Positions 27,244-36,036 are shown, counted from the stretch's first letter. The stretch: 64,000 nt of DNA from DATHVI01 sp035461385 (GCA_035461385.1 DATHVI010000131.1:1-64000); one strand, 5' to 3'. The notes: generated from the sequence alone by a model not told the origin. Made by a program: numbers and translations.

Positions 27244-28170
27244 TCAGGCGCTTGGCGCCGTCGCGCGCTGCCCCGCGCGGCGCTCGCCCGGGTCGTCGTA
27301 GTCGGGGAGCGCGAACGGGAGCGGCCGATGCGGCGCAACGACCAGCACCGGCCACGGGGCGCCGCGGATCACCTCGCTGCTCACGCTCGCGCCGAGGAGT
27401 CGCATCAGCTTTCCGGCGCCGTGCGAGCCGAAGACGACGATGTCGGCCGCGTGCCGGCCCTGTGCGAGCAGCGCGTCGACCGGGTCGCCCGCGAGCGCGA
27501 TCACCTGCCCGCCGACCTCCGCCGGAAGCGACCCCACGAGCTCGTGGAGCTCCCGCTCCAGCGCGGTCTCGCGATCGTCGTCACCGGCCACCGAGGACGG
27601 CGGCGCGCAGACCCCGAACGCCCGCAGCGGAGCGCAGGCGCGGAGGGCGATCCCGCGGGCGACCGTCGCCGCAGCCCTCGCCTCGACCGACCCGTCGTAG
27701 GCAAGGCCGACGAGCCGGATGACGGGGGCCTCGCGATCGGCGTAGCCGCGCGGCGCCACCGCGACCGAGCGGTCGGCGCCGGCGAGGAGCCGGTCGGCGG
27801 TGCTCCCGACGACGATGCGCCCGAGCGGTCCCCGGTGGGAGGCACCGAGGACGATCAGGTCGGCGTCTTCGCTCCGGGCGAGGTCACGGAGGCCGTCGGC
27901 GGCGGGCTCGGCGGCGATCGCGCGGCGCTCGGGGACGATCCGGGTGTCGATCGCCTCGAGCTGGGACGAGGCGGTGGCGAACGCGGCCGCCGATCCGCCG
28001 CCGGCCGCTTCCTGGCGGGCGGCGGCGCTCGACAGCGCCGAGACCTGCGGCAGGACGACTCCGAGCACAAGCCTCGCGTCGGTGGCCTCGGCGAGCGCGA
28101 CCGCGAGCGCGAGGGCGTCGCGGGCGGCGGGCCCGCCGTCGTATCCGACCAGGATCCGCGTCGTGGCCAT
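27244..28170 (-). CDS. Tandem-domain universal stress protein, divergent subtype
   Basis: The 308-residue protein again has two Usp domains. The first is canonical (ATTRILVGYDGGPAARDALAL, then GASHRGPLGRIVVGSTADRL). The second ends with GSHGAGKLMRLLGASVSSEV and a proline-rich tail of about 30 residues. Residues between the domains (APPSSVAGDDDRETALERELH) are longer and more charged than in the other USPs here. It begins seven bases after the CBS gene stop and is followed by the next USP after 16 bases. It is related to, but clearly separated from, the paralogous pair at 14335 and 26304. Confidence 0.88.
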   Translation of the reverse strand: MATTRILVGYDGGPAARDALALAVALAEATDARLVLGVVLPQVSALSSAAARQEAAGGGSAAAFATASSQLEAIDTRIVPERRAIAAEPAADGLRDLARSEDADLIVLGASHRGPLGRIVVGSTADRLLAGADRSVAVAPRGYADREAPVIRLVGLAYDGSVEARAAATVARGIALRACAPLRAFGVCAPPSSVAGDDDRETALERELHELVGSLPAEVGGQVIALAGDPVDALLAQGRHAADIVVFGSHGAGKLMRLLGASVSSEVIRGAPWPVLVVAPHRPLPFALPDYDDPGERRAGQRATAPSA

Positions 28171-28176
28171 CGTCGC

Positions 28177-28605
28177 TCAGGCCCTTCCCCAGGCGAGGAT
28201 CCCGGCGATGTCCAGCGTCGAGAGGACTCCGACCGGCCGGCCCGATTCCCCGGTCACGAGGGCGTGCGTCGTCCGGCGGTCGGCCATCAGCTGCGCCGCT
28301 CGCTCGAGCGGGTCCGCGGCGCCCACCTCGGGCAGCTCGGCGGTGGCGACCTCGCCGGCGGTCGCCGCGTCGAGATCGACCCCGGCGGCGCGCAGGAGGT
28401 CCGTGTCGGTGAGGACCATCCAGGTGTCGCGGTCGCGAACGATCACCGAGTGGATGTGCTCGGTGGCCATGATTCGGGCAACCTGCCGGAGCGATGCCTC
28501 AGGAGGGCACGTGATCACCCCGGCGCGCATCGCGTCGCCGGCGGTCGCGCGCTCGAAGGAGAGTGTCCTGTAGCTCCCCCCGGGGTTCGTCTCAAGCGTC
28601 GCCAT
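28177..28605 (-). CDS. Small two-CBS-domain protein (Hrp1-like)
   Basis: The start ATG 28605 follows AAGGAGG by five bases. The 142-residue product consists of a CBS pair: TAGDAMRAGVITCPPEASLRQ opens the first, and ELPEVGAADPLERAAQLM the second, closing with GRPVGVLSTLDIAGI. CBS pairs bind adenine nucleotides. Hrp1 (Rv2626c), a DosR-regulon protein, has the same size and a similar AGVTC at the start. The Cys in VITC is shared by the small CBS proteins at 51469 (as TLTC) and 56622. This gene heads the leftward CBS-USP-USP-protease operon. Confidence 0.85.
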   Translation of the reverse strand: MATLETNPGGSYRTLSFERATAGDAMRAGVITCPPEASLRQVARIMATEHIHSVIVRDRDTWMVLTDTDLLRAAGVDLDAATAGEVATAELPEVGAADPLERAAQLMADRRTTHALVTGESGRPVGVLSTLDIAGILAWGRA

Positions 28606-28692
28606 GATCGCCTCCTTCGCCCTCGTCCGCCTCGCTTCGAGGCTACCCGGCGGGCGGTGCGGCTTCATCCGCCGCCCACCCGGGCAGCGCTT

Positions 28693-28707
28693 CCGTAGTT
28701 ACCACCG
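28693..28707. promoter_or_regulatory. Candidate regulon operator, copy 3
   Basis: On the minus strand the sequence is CGGTGGTAACTACGG, 12 of 15 matches to the proposed consensus. It lies in the 178-base divergent region between the CBS operon (start 28605) and the flavoprotein operon (start 28784). Confidence 0.55.
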
Positions 28708-28730
28708 ACGGGCTTGCGGCGCCGCGACCT

Positions 28731-28745
28731 CCGTAGCGACCCCGG
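28731..28745. promoter_or_regulatory. Candidate regulon operator, copy 4
   Basis: Minus-strand CCGGGGTCGCTACGG shares 11 of 15 positions with the consensus and lies 38 bases from copy 3, centre to centre. A CCTAAAT sequence about 24 bases further on is a reasonable -10 for the flavoprotein gene. Confidence 0.45.
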
Positions 28746-28783
28746 ATGACCGACGGTCGCGTCCGTGCCTAAATGGAGACGAG

Positions 28784-30025
28784 ATGGGCGCTACCCCATC
28801 CGCGAACAGCTCGGCGGCCGAGGCCGTGATCGCCGGCGGCGGCATCGCCGGCCTCGAAGCGCTGCTCGCTCTCCACGACCTCGCCGGCGACCGCGCCGAC
28901 CTCACGCTCGTCTCCGCGGAGCCTGACTTCACCTACCGGCCGCTGACCGTCACCGAGCCGTTCGAGCCGACCCCCGCGCCTCGCCACGACCTCGCCGCGA
29001 TCTGCGACGACCTCGGCGCCGCGTTCGTCTGCGCGCGCCTCGAGGCCGTCGATCCGAAGGCCGGGGAGCTCGACCTCGGCGCCGGCCGGCTTCGCTACGA
29101 CAAAGCCGTGATCGCAACCGGCGCTCCGTCGCGCAATCCCTTTCGCGGCGCCGAGCTCCTGGTCGGGCCGGGTCGCCACCCGAGCGTCGACGAGCTGATC
29201 GTCCGCGCCGCCCGCCACCCGTCGCGCCGGATCGCGTTCATCGTCCCGGCGGGGGCGAGCTGGCCCCTGCCGGCGTACGAGCTCGCCTTGCTCTGCGCCC
29301 GTCGGGCCGGGGCCCTGCGTCACGAGCTCGAGACGGTGATCGTGACCCCCGAGGCGGGGCCGCTGATCATGTTCGGGGCGGTTCCCTCACGCCACGTCTA
29401 CGAGCTGCTCCGAGCCCGCGGCGTCTCGTTCCTGCCGGCCACCTATGCCCGCGAGCAGGCCGACGGCGAGATCGTCCTCGCCCCGGGGGAGGGCCGGCTC
29501 GACGCCGGCGCGATCGTCTCGCTTCCGCTGCTGGTCGGGCCGGCGATCGAGGGGCTTCCCAGCGACCGCGACGGGTTCATCCCGATCGACCCTCACGCCC
29601 GGGTGGTCGGAACCAACTCGCTGTTCGCCGCCGGGGATGGAACGACGTTTCCGATCAAGCAGGGCGGCATCGCCTCCCAGCAGGCCGACGCCGCAGCCGC
29701 GCAGATCGCGGCCGACCTCGGTGCGGAGGTCGATCCGGCGCCGTTCCATCCGGTGCTGCGAGGGAAGCTGATCGTCGGCGAGGAATCTCTCCACCTGCGC
29801 GCGGACGCCGCCGGCGGCGCCGGAGAGGGGACCGCCTCGGCCGACTACCTGTGGTGGCCGCCACACAAGGTCGCCGCCCGCTACCTCTCGCGCTACCTGG
29901 CCGACGAGGAGGACGTCGGGGAGCCGGATCTTTCGGCCCACCCAATCGACGTCGAGGTCGCGCTCCCGACCGAGTGGCATCGCGAGCCGATGGCGCTCGA
30001 CCCGTACGCCTCGCTCGGTCGCTGA
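28784..30025 (+). CDS. FAD-dependent oxidoreductase of the NDH-2/SQR superfamily
   Basis: The 413-residue protein starts at ATG 28784. The dinucleotide motif AVIAGGGIAGLEALLALHDL (about residues 13-32) is followed by DFTYRPLTVTEPF, a second NAD-type region (RRIAFIVPAGASWPLPAYELAL) and the FAD-contact segment FAAGDGTTFPIKQGGIASQQADAAA. The C-terminal YLWWPPHKVAARYLSRYLA probably contacts the membrane. Related flavoproteins at 38357 and 62838 share the FPIKQGG and WWPP marks. No CxxC redox pair is evident. Electron transfer to quinone is likely, but the donor is unknown. It is followed by a 17-codon leader and the baeRF gene. Confidence 0.83.
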   Translation: MGATPSANSSAAEAVIAGGGIAGLEALLALHDLAGDRADLTLVSAEPDFTYRPLTVTEPFEPTPAPRHDLAAICDDLGAAFVCARLEAVDPKAGELDLGAGRLRYDKAVIATGAPSRNPFRGAELLVGPGRHPSVDELIVRAARHPSRRIAFIVPAGASWPLPAYELALLCARRAGALRHELETVIVTPEAGPLIMFGAVPSRHVYELLRARGVSFLPATYAREQADGEIVLAPGEGRLDAGAIVSLPLLVGPAIEGLPSDRDGFIPIDPHARVVGTNSLFAAGDGTTFPIKQGGIASQQADAAAAQIAADLGAEVDPAPFHPVLRGKLIVGEESLHLRADAAGGAGEGTASADYLWWPPHKVAARYLSRYLADEEDVGEPDLSAHPIDVEVALPTEWHREPMALDPYASLGR

Positions 30026-30046
30026 TAGAAACCCGGTGGAGGACCG

Positions 30047-30100
30047 ATGATGAGTCGTGCCGACGCCCAGCCCACCCGCCGCGCTCCGTCCGCCGGATGA
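30047..30100 (+). CDS. 17-residue leader ORF overlapping the baeRF start codon
   Basis: A GGTGGAGG ribosome site precedes ATG codons at 30047 and 30050. The short frame reads MMSRADAQPTRRAPSAG and ends with a TGA that overlaps the ATG at 30097 of the next gene (ATGA). The peptide is Arg/Pro-rich and unlike anything I know. It probably couples or tunes translation of the baeRF protein, which lacks an obvious ribosome site of its own. A translation artefact cannot be ruled out. Confidence 0.4.
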   Translation: MMSRADAQPTRRAPSAG

Positions 30101-31209
30101 CCACCGGCGGGGACGACCGGATCCAGACCCCGACCCTTGCCGGCGCTGCCGAGCTGCTGCGCTGGCGACCCCGGCACGGCGTGCTCTCGATCTACGTCGA
30201 CGCCGATCCTGCCGACCGCGGCGGGCGCTGGCGGATCGAGTTGCGGGACGACCTCGATCGGGCGATCGCCGACGCCGGCCGCCGCGATCGCGAGACGCGG
30301 TTCGCGGTCGAGGCCACCGCGAAGCGGATCACCGACGACCTGATCGAGCCGGGTGATGCCCGCCCGCGGGGCCTGATCGGCTTCGTCGAAGCGGCGCGGG
30401 AGCGCGGCGAGGACCGCTGGTACGCGGCGCAGATCCCGCCCCGCCGCACCGAGGCTGGGCACGGCCCGCGACCCCGGATCGGGCCCCTGATCGCGCTTCT
30501 CGATGACGGCGCGCCGCTCGGAGTGGTCGCGGTGTCCGCCGAGCGGATCCGGCTCTTCCACTGGCAGCTCGGCCGGATCGAGGAGATCCACGACTGGGAG
30601 GTTGAGCTGCCCGGCCTCGACTGGCGGGAGCGTCGCTCCCCTCGATCGCGCGATCCCGCCGCGGCGCAGGTGGTCAAGGCAGCCGGGCGTGACCAGCACA
30701 ACCAGCGGCTCGAGGCGAACCGCGAGCGGTTCGCGCACGAGAGCGGGGGACTGGTGCGCACGAGCGCCCGCGAGCTCGCTTGGCGGCAGGTGCTCGCGTT
30801 CGGCGACGATCGCTACGTGCGGCCGCTCGCGCAGGGGTTCGGCGCCGGAGGCGACCTCCGTCACGTCGACGCGGCCGATCTCGTGCCCCAGCCGACGAGC
30901 CTGATCGGGGCGCGGATCGCCGAGCTCCTGCCGGCGCTCAACCGCGACCGCGAGCAGGCGCTGATCGCGCGCGTGAAGGAGGCCGCTTTCTCGGAGGGTA
31001 GAAGCGCCTTCGGCGAGCAGGAGACGCTGCAGGCGCTCGAGCAGGGGAGGGTCGAGCACCTGCTCTACGACTCCGAGCACGACGGGCTCGAGCTCGAGCG
31101 GATGGTCGAGCTCGCGCTCTCGACGGGCGCCGCGATCACGCCGGTCGAGGGCGAGAGCGCCACCCGCCTCGCCGAGCAGGGCGGGGTCGCTGCGCTGCTC
31201 CGCTACTGA
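30097..31209 (+). CDS. Bacterial eRF1-like ribosome-associated protein (baeRF family, Rv2629-like)
   Basis: The 370-residue product contains the eRF1-like core: WRPRHGVLSIYVDADPADRG at the N-terminus, central IALLDDGAPLGVVAVSAERIRLFHWQLG, and a C-terminal region with RIAELLPALNRDREQALIARV and a glutamate-rich helix before HLLYDSEHDG. The final part, LALSTGAAITPVEGES, resembles the eL8/pelota end domain. DosR-controlled Rv2629 of M. tuberculosis is in this family. The baeRF proteins are thought to act on ribosomes in stress, by analogy to archaeal and eukaryotic release and rescue factors; no GGQ hydrolysis motif is seen. The gene follows the flavoprotein gene. Confidence 0.75.
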   Translation: MTTGGDDRIQTPTLAGAAELLRWRPRHGVLSIYVDADPADRGGRWRIELRDDLDRAIADAGRRDRETRFAVEATAKRITDDLIEPGDARPRGLIGFVEAARERGEDRWYAAQIPPRRTEAGHGPRPRIGPLIALLDDGAPLGVVAVSAERIRLFHWQLGRIEEIHDWEVELPGLDWRERRSPRSRDPAAAQVVKAAGRDQHNQRLEANRERFAHESGGLVRTSARELAWRQVLAFGDDRYVRPLAQGFGAGGDLRHVDAADLVPQPTSLIGARIAELLPALNRDREQALIARVKEAAFSEGRSAFGEQETLQALEQGRVEHLLYDSEHDGLELERMVELALSTGAAITPVEGESATRLAEQGGVAALLRY

Positions 31210-31222
31210 CAGCGCGGCCTAA

Positions 31223-31383
31223 GAACCTGCCTCAAAACCCCCACGAGCGTCTGAGGGCGCCGGAGCACGCCGAGCGGCGTCCTCGCCGGCTTGCGTGGCG
31301 CCGCCACGCGGCACCGGCTGCGTCCTTGCCCGCCACGCTCCGGCGCTCCTCAGAGCACCCGCGCGGGGCTCTGAGACAGGTTC
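31223..31383. mobile_element. 161-bp palindromic MITE-like element flanked by TAA duplications
   Basis: The ends are GAACCTGCCTCAAAACCCC (from 31223) and, read inwards from 31383 on the other strand, GAACCTGTCTCAGAGCCCC. TAA stands immediately outside on both sides (31220-31222 and 31384-31386), as expected for IS5-like insertions. Inner segments also pair (GCGCCGGAGC with GCTCCGGCGC; GCGTGGC with GCCACGC), so the whole element can fold into one long hairpin. No protein is encoded. It lies between convergent genes, and its last base contributes the G of the permease TAG stop, so insertion left that stop codon intact. It may also serve as a terminator in both directions. Confidence 0.65.
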
Positions 31384-33029
31384 TAAGCGAGATCGCGCCG
31401 GCGGAATGCGACCGCCCCCAGCGCCCCCAGTGCGGCTGCGATCGCGGTCACCACGGCGAGCGGGGCAAGCCTGAGCTCGGCGACCGGGAGCTGGGGGATG
31501 TGCTGGAACGGGGAGATGTCGTAGATCCAGCTCGGGAACTGGAGCAGCGGCCCGAACATCTCGATGAAGAGGATTGCGGCGAGGATGCCCCAGATCGACG
31601 CGGTAGCCCGGGGGATGAGCCCGTAGAGGGCGAGCGTCGCGCCGGCGAATGCCCACGTCGCTGGGGCGTAGACGAGGGCGGCGGCGAGCGCGCGCGGGAG
31701 CTCGCCGAGGTCGCCGGCGCCGACCGCGCGGCTCGCGCCGAAGCCGAGCCCGATCGCGACGAGGACGGCGAGGCCGCCGCCGATCGCGATCGCGGTGTGG
31801 CTCGCGAGCCACCGCCAGCGGCTGGTCGGAGTTGCGAGCAGGGGCTCGGCGCGCGTCGCCGCCTCCTCGGCGCGAAGCCTGGTCGTCGACTGGATCACGT
31901 AAGCGGTCGCGATCAGCGCCGACCAGAAGATCGTCAGCGCGAGGAACTGGTCGACCGGATCGGCGGCGCCGATCCGGGCCAGGTATTCGTCGAGCGAGTC
32001 GAGGTCCTCGTAGAGGGTCGAGGCCTGCTCCGCAAGCGATCCGTAGAGGATCGCGAACGCGAACAGCGTCCCGCCCCACGCGAGCAGGCTGACGCGCTGG
32101 AGGCGGAAAGCGAGCCCGAAGGCGCCGCCGAGCGTCGACCGCGCCCGCGGGCGCCCCGGACGGTCGGCGATCGCCCCGGCGCCGACGTCGCGCCGGGCGT
32201 TGATTCGCACCCCGACCGCGATCAGGGCGACCGCGAGCGCGACCGCGAGCGCCAGCGGCCACCACCGCTCGCCGACGTAGGCGCGCATCTCGATCGCCCA
32301 GCCGAACGGCGACGACCAGGCCAGCGTGCCGTCGTCCATGTCGCCGATCGAGCGCAGGACGTAGAGCGCACCGAGGATGATCGAGGCGATCCCGACGGCG
32401 CTGCGGCCGGCGACTGCGACCTGCGCGGTGACGAGCGCGACGCCGGTGAACACGAGCCCGACGCCGGCTGCCGCAGCGGCGAAGGCGAGCGATCCCGTCG
32501 TGCCGAGGCCGTCGAGCGAGGCCGGCAGGCCGAGGGTGAGCAGGAGGCCGAGGACGAGGTTCGCCCCGCCGACGACGATCAGCGTCGCCGCCGGGTACGC
32601 ATGACGGCCGACGACCGCCGCGCGGACGAGCTCGGCCCGCCCGCTCTCCTCCTCGGTGCGCGTGTTGCGGACGACGAGGAAGATGCTCATCAGCGCAACC
32701 GCGACAGCGGTCAGCGGCAGCATCTCGTTCGCGGTCATCGCTCCGTACGTGTAGTCGTCGAGGCCGTACCCGGGCCCGGTGAAGAGCTGGGTCACCGGGC
32801 TGTCGCGGAGCAGGCTGGCGCGCGCTTCGCGGTCTTCCGCCGTCGGGTAGGTCTCGGAGAAGCTCGCGACCGAGGCGAACACGGACACCGCGATCGCGAG
32901 CACCCAGACCGCGAGCCGTACCCGATCGCGGCGGACGATCAACCGAACCAGTCCCAGGGTGCCGGCGAGCGAGCCTCCGCGGGGAGGCGAGTCGGCCCGA
33001 TCCCTCGACGCGGTCGCCGCCCGGCTCAT
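31383..33029 (-). CDS. ABC exporter membrane subunit
   Basis: The 548-residue protein has about twelve hydrophobic segments in two similar halves, each with an external loop, as in ABC-2-type permeases of antibiotic or polyketide exporters (for example DRLAVWVLAIAVSVFASVAS-like start, EEESGRAELVRAAVVGRHA cytoplasmic loop). Its ATG at 33029 overlaps the ATPase stop codon (ATGA), showing a two-gene operon. The stop codon abuts the hairpin element at 31223-31383. The substrate is unknown; drug or lipid export is usual for this class. Confidence 0.82.
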   Translation of the reverse strand: MSRAATASRDRADSPPRGGSLAGTLGLVRLIVRRDRVRLAVWVLAIAVSVFASVASFSETYPTAEDREARASLLRDSPVTQLFTGPGYGLDDYTYGAMTANEMLPLTAVAVALMSIFLVVRNTRTEEESGRAELVRAAVVGRHAYPAATLIVVGGANLVLGLLLTLGLPASLDGLGTTGSLAFAAAAAGVGLVFTGVALVTAQVAVAGRSAVGIASIILGALYVLRSIGDMDDGTLAWSSPFGWAIEMRAYVGERWWPLALAVALAVALIAVGVRINARRDVGAGAIADRPGRPRARSTLGGAFGLAFRLQRVSLLAWGGTLFAFAILYGSLAEQASTLYEDLDSLDEYLARIGAADPVDQFLALTIFWSALIATAYVIQSTTRLRAEEAATRAEPLLATPTSRWRWLASHTAIAIGGGLAVLVAIGLGFGASRAVGAGDLGELPRALAAALVYAPATWAFAGATLALYGLIPRATASIWGILAAILFIEMFGPLLQFPSWIYDISPFQHIPQLPVAELRLAPLAVVTAIAAALGALGAVAFRRRDLA

Positions 33030-33973
33030 CCCCCGCCGCTCTCGCGGGCGCCCGCCGCGGCGGCCGCGCGCGGAACGCCGTCGGCCTCGAGCTCGTCGCC
33101 GTAGTGGCGCAGGAAGAGCTCCTCGAGCGTCGGCGGGTGGCTGGTGAGGCTCCGGAGGCCGAGCTCGGTGAGCTGGCGGATCGCGGCCTCGATGTGGACG
33201 GTGTCGACGTCGAAGGTGACCGTGCCGCCGTCGACGATCAGGTCATGGACGCCGGGCTGCTCGCCGAGGTGGGTCGCCTGACGCTCGACCTCGGCGCTGA
33301 TCGTCGTCCTGGTCAGGTGTCGAAGCTCGGCGAGGGTGCCGCTCTCGACGGTGCGGCCGAGGCGGATGATGCTGACCCGGTCACACAGCGCTTCGACCTC
33401 GGCGAGGATGTGGCTCGACAGCAGCACCGTTCGCCCCTCGGCCGTGATCTCCCGGATGCACTCCTGGAAGGTCGCCTCCATCAGCGGGTCGAGCCCGGAG
33501 GTCGGCTCGTCGAGGATCAGCAGCTCCGCGTCGGAGGCGAGGCCGGCGACCAGTGCCACCTTCTGCCGGTTGCCCTTCGAATACGTGCGTGACTTCTTGC
33601 TCGGGTCGAGCTTGAAGCGCGCGACGAGCTCGTCGCGCTTGCGCTGATCGACACCGCCGCGAAGGCGGGTCAGCAGGTCGATCGCCTCGCCGCCGGAGAG
33701 GGTCGGCCAGAGGCTGACGTCGCCCGGGACGTACGCGAGCCGCCGATGGAGCGCGACCGCGTCGTGCCAGGGATCGCCGCCGAGCAGGCGGACCGAGCCG
33801 CCGTCGGCGCGCAGGAGGCCGAGCAGGACCCGGATCGTCGTCGTCTTGCCGGAGCCGTTCGGACCGAGGAACCCGTGGACCTCGCCGGCGCTGACCTCGA
33901 GGTCGAGCCGGTCGAGGGCGCGGGTGGAGCCGAACGACTTGACCAGCCCGGAGACTGCGATCACGTCGCCCAT
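33026..33973 (-). CDS. ABC transporter ATP-binding subunit
   Basis: From ATG 33973 the product has 315 residues with a full nucleotide-binding domain: Walker A GPNGSGKTTT (about residues 38-47), signature YSKGNRQKVALVAGLAS in place of LSGGQ, Walker B LLILDEPTSGLDP and the switch His in LLSSHILAEVE. A C-terminal extension of about 90 residues (after VESGTLAELRHL) is typical of DrrA/CcmA-like exporters. The upstream frame to 34111 lacks start signals and is not needed. It forms an operon with the following permease. Confidence 0.88.
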   Translation of the reverse strand: MGDVIAVSGLVKSFGSTRALDRLDLEVSAGEVHGFLGPNGSGKTTTIRVLLGLLRADGGSVRLLGGDPWHDAVALHRRLAYVPGDVSLWPTLSGGEAIDLLTRLRGGVDQRKRDELVARFKLDPSKKSRTYSKGNRQKVALVAGLASDAELLILDEPTSGLDPLMEATFQECIREITAEGRTVLLSSHILAEVEALCDRVSIIRLGRTVESGTLAELRHLTRTTISAEVERQATHLGEQPGVHDLIVDGGTVTFDVDTVHIEAAIRQLTELGLRSLTSHPPTLEELFLRHYGDELEADGVPRAAAAAGARESGGG

Positions 33974-34098
33974 CGGGGGCCAGGATACGCGCGGCACCCG
34001 GGGCCGGTCCGGCCGCTGCGCTGACGCGATTGTCGCCGGACCGCAGAGCGGGAGCCCCGATCCAGCTCCGCCGGGGGCGCGGATATTCTCGCGCCCCG

Positions 34099-34572
34099 AT
34101 GCTGGCCGCAACCCCGACTCTGGTCCTGGTGCTCGCGTGGGCGTTCGCGGTCTTCGACCTGACGCCGCCGGGGGCCGACTCGGGGGTTGCGTTCGACGAG
34201 GCGGCGCTGCGCTGGGTGCTCTACCTCGCGCTCGGATGGACCGGGGTGGTGAGCGGGCTGATGCACACCGTGTTCGCGCGCCGAGTGGCGAGCTCGATCG
34301 GCTGGCAGACGAGCGGCTTCCAGTACGAGGTCGGGTTCGCGAACCTCGGGATCGGGCTCGGGGCGATCTACGCCGCCTCGCAGGACGCCCCCGAGGCCTG
34401 GGTCGCCGCCTCGATCGCCGGCGGCACGTTCCTGCTCCTCGCCGCCGCCAACCACGTTCGCGAGATCGCCGCCGATCGCAACCTCGCCCCCGGGAACACG
34501 GTCATCCTCCTCAGCGACTTCGGGACCCCGCTGTCATTGCTCGCGCTGCTGATAGCGACGAAAGCGATCTGA
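34099..34572 (+). CDS. Four-helix membrane protein (DUF6790-like)
   Basis: The 157-residue protein begins at ATG 34099 with a hydrophobic helix, followed by LRWVLYLALGWTGVVSGLMHTVF, FQYEVGFANLGIGLGAIYAASQ, a fourth helix rich in Ala (IAGGTFLLLAAANHVREI), and a last hydrophobic segment near the C-terminus. The conserved-looking polar spots (GLMHTVF, EVGFANLG, NHVREI) resemble DUF6790 membrane proteins; this is from memory. No function is known. It precedes the phosphoribosyltransferase fusion by 60 bases. Confidence 0.6.
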   Translation: MLAATPTLVLVLAWAFAVFDLTPPGADSGVAFDEAALRWVLYLALGWTGVVSGLMHTVFARRVASSIGWQTSGFQYEVGFANLGIGLGAIYAASQDAPEAWVAASIAGGTFLLLAAANHVREIAADRNLAPGNTVILLSDFGTPLSLLALLIATKAI

Positions 34573-34632
34573 CCGCCGCCCGGTGGTCGTACGCTCGGGA
34601 GGCCCCCTGTCCCGCCCTAGAGTGTGGGTCGG

Positions 34633-35970
34633 ATGGTGAGCCGGGTCGCGCTCTTCCTCGATCGCCGCGAGGCGGGTCGCACGCTGGCCGGGGCACTGGG
34701 CAGCGACCTTGATCCGGCTGCGGTCGTCGCGGCGCTTCCCCGTGGCGGCGTCCCGGTCGGCTACGAGGTTGCGCGCGCGTTCGGCGCGCCGCTCGACGTC
34801 ATCTGCGTCCGCAAGCTCGGCGCGCCGTTCCAGCCCGAGTACGGGATCGGCGCGATCGGCGAGGACGGGGTTCGCTACCTGCGCTCGGATCAGATCGACG
34901 CGCTCGGAATCGGCGACGAGGAGCTCGAGGCGCTGATCGTCCGCGAGGCCGCCGAGCTCGATCGCCGGACGCGGCTCTATCGCGGCGGCCGCGAACCGTT
35001 CCCGGTCGCCGGGCGGACCGTGATCCTGGTCGACGACGGTGTCGCAACCGGCGGCACGGCGATCGCCGGCGGTCAGGTGCTTCGGGGTCGAGGTGCGGGC
35101 CGCGTCGTGCTCGCGGTTCCCGTCGGGCCCCCGGGAACCCGCGAGCGGCTCGCGAGTGAGTTCGACGATGTCGTCTGCGTCGCGGAGCCCGAATGGTTCC
35201 TCGGCGTCGGGTCGGTCTACGCCGACTTCCGGCAGACCTCTGACGCCGAGGTCGTCGAGCTCCTCCGGGCGGCGCACGAGCCGGACGCCGCGGTCGGCGC
35301 CGGCGACCCCCCGGTCACCCAGCGCGAGATCGAGATCGAGGTCGCGAGCGGCATCCGCCTGCCCGGTGACCTGCGAATCCCCGAGCCGGCGTCCGGGCTC
35401 GTCCTGTTCGCGCACGGGAGCGGATCGAGCCGCCTCAGCCCGCGCAACAGGGAGGTCGCGACGGCGCTCAACGGTGTTGGGCTCGCCACCTTGCTCTTCG
35501 ACCTCGTGACCGAGCCCGAGGCCGGCGACCGCGACCTCGTCTTCGACATCGGGCTGCTGGCCGAGCGCCTCGTCGGGGCGACTCGGTGGGCTCGGCGCGA
35601 CCCCGACCTCGACCAACTCCCGCTCGGTTACTTCGGCGCCTCGACGGGAGCCGCGGCGGCGCTGCGCGCCGCCGCCGACGTCGGCGCCGACGTCGGTGCG
35701 GTCGTCTCCCGCGGCGGGCGACCGGACCTCGCGCGCGAGCGGCTCGGCGAGGTGGTCTCGCCGACCTTGCTGATCGTCGGCGGCCACGATTGGGGCGTCC
35801 TCGAGCTCAACCGGCAGGCCGCGGCGCTGCTGCGCTGCAAGCACGAGCTGGCGGTCGTTCCCACCGCCGACCACCTCTTCGAGCAGCCCGGCGCCCTGCA
35901 GCAGGTGGCCGCGCTCGCGGCCGGTTGGTTCTCCCAGCATCTCGCCGCCGAAGGTCGGGGAGCGGCGTAG
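34633..35970 (+). CDS. Phosphoribosyltransferase fused to a dienelactone-hydrolase-like domain (Rv0571c-like)
   Basis: The 445-residue protein has two enzymes in one chain. Residues 1-215 form a type-I phosphoribosyltransferase with LPRGGVPVGYEVA near 35-47 and the PRPP loop VILVDDGVATGGTA (130-143). Residues 235-440 form an alpha/beta hydrolase with FAHGSGSSRLSPRN, nucleophile Ser337 in GASTG, Asp386 in GGHDWG and His414 in TADHLFE. Rv0571c in the DosR regulon has this same fusion. The acceptor base and the ester substrate are unknown. A degenerate motif-like CGGTGGTCGTACGC (34581-34594) lies upstream, with TAGAGT near the ATG. Confidence 0.83.
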   Translation: MVSRVALFLDRREAGRTLAGALGSDLDPAAVVAALPRGGVPVGYEVARAFGAPLDVICVRKLGAPFQPEYGIGAIGEDGVRYLRSDQIDALGIGDEELEALIVREAAELDRRTRLYRGGREPFPVAGRTVILVDDGVATGGTAIAGGQVLRGRGAGRVVLAVPVGPPGTRERLASEFDDVVCVAEPEWFLGVGSVYADFRQTSDAEVVELLRAAHEPDAAVGAGDPPVTQREIEIEVASGIRLPGDLRIPEPASGLVLFAHGSGSSRLSPRNREVATALNGVGLATLLFDLVTEPEAGDRDLVFDIGLLAERLVGATRWARRDPDLDQLPLGYFGASTGAAAALRAAADVGADVGAVVSRGGRPDLARERLGEVVSPTLLIVGGHDWGVLELNRQAAALLRCKHELAVVPTADHLFEQPGALQQVAALAAGWFSQHLAAEGRGAA

Positions 35971-36036
35971 CAGTCGCCCTCGCTCCTGCGAGCGAAGCCG
36001 GCCCGGGAGCCATTCCGACGAGCCGTGACCGGATGC

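Noticed and set aside
31326..33104. A 592-codon plus-strand frame opposite the ABC permease
   Set aside because: Highly charged low-complexity product, antisense to a clear membrane protein, and starting inside the hairpin element.
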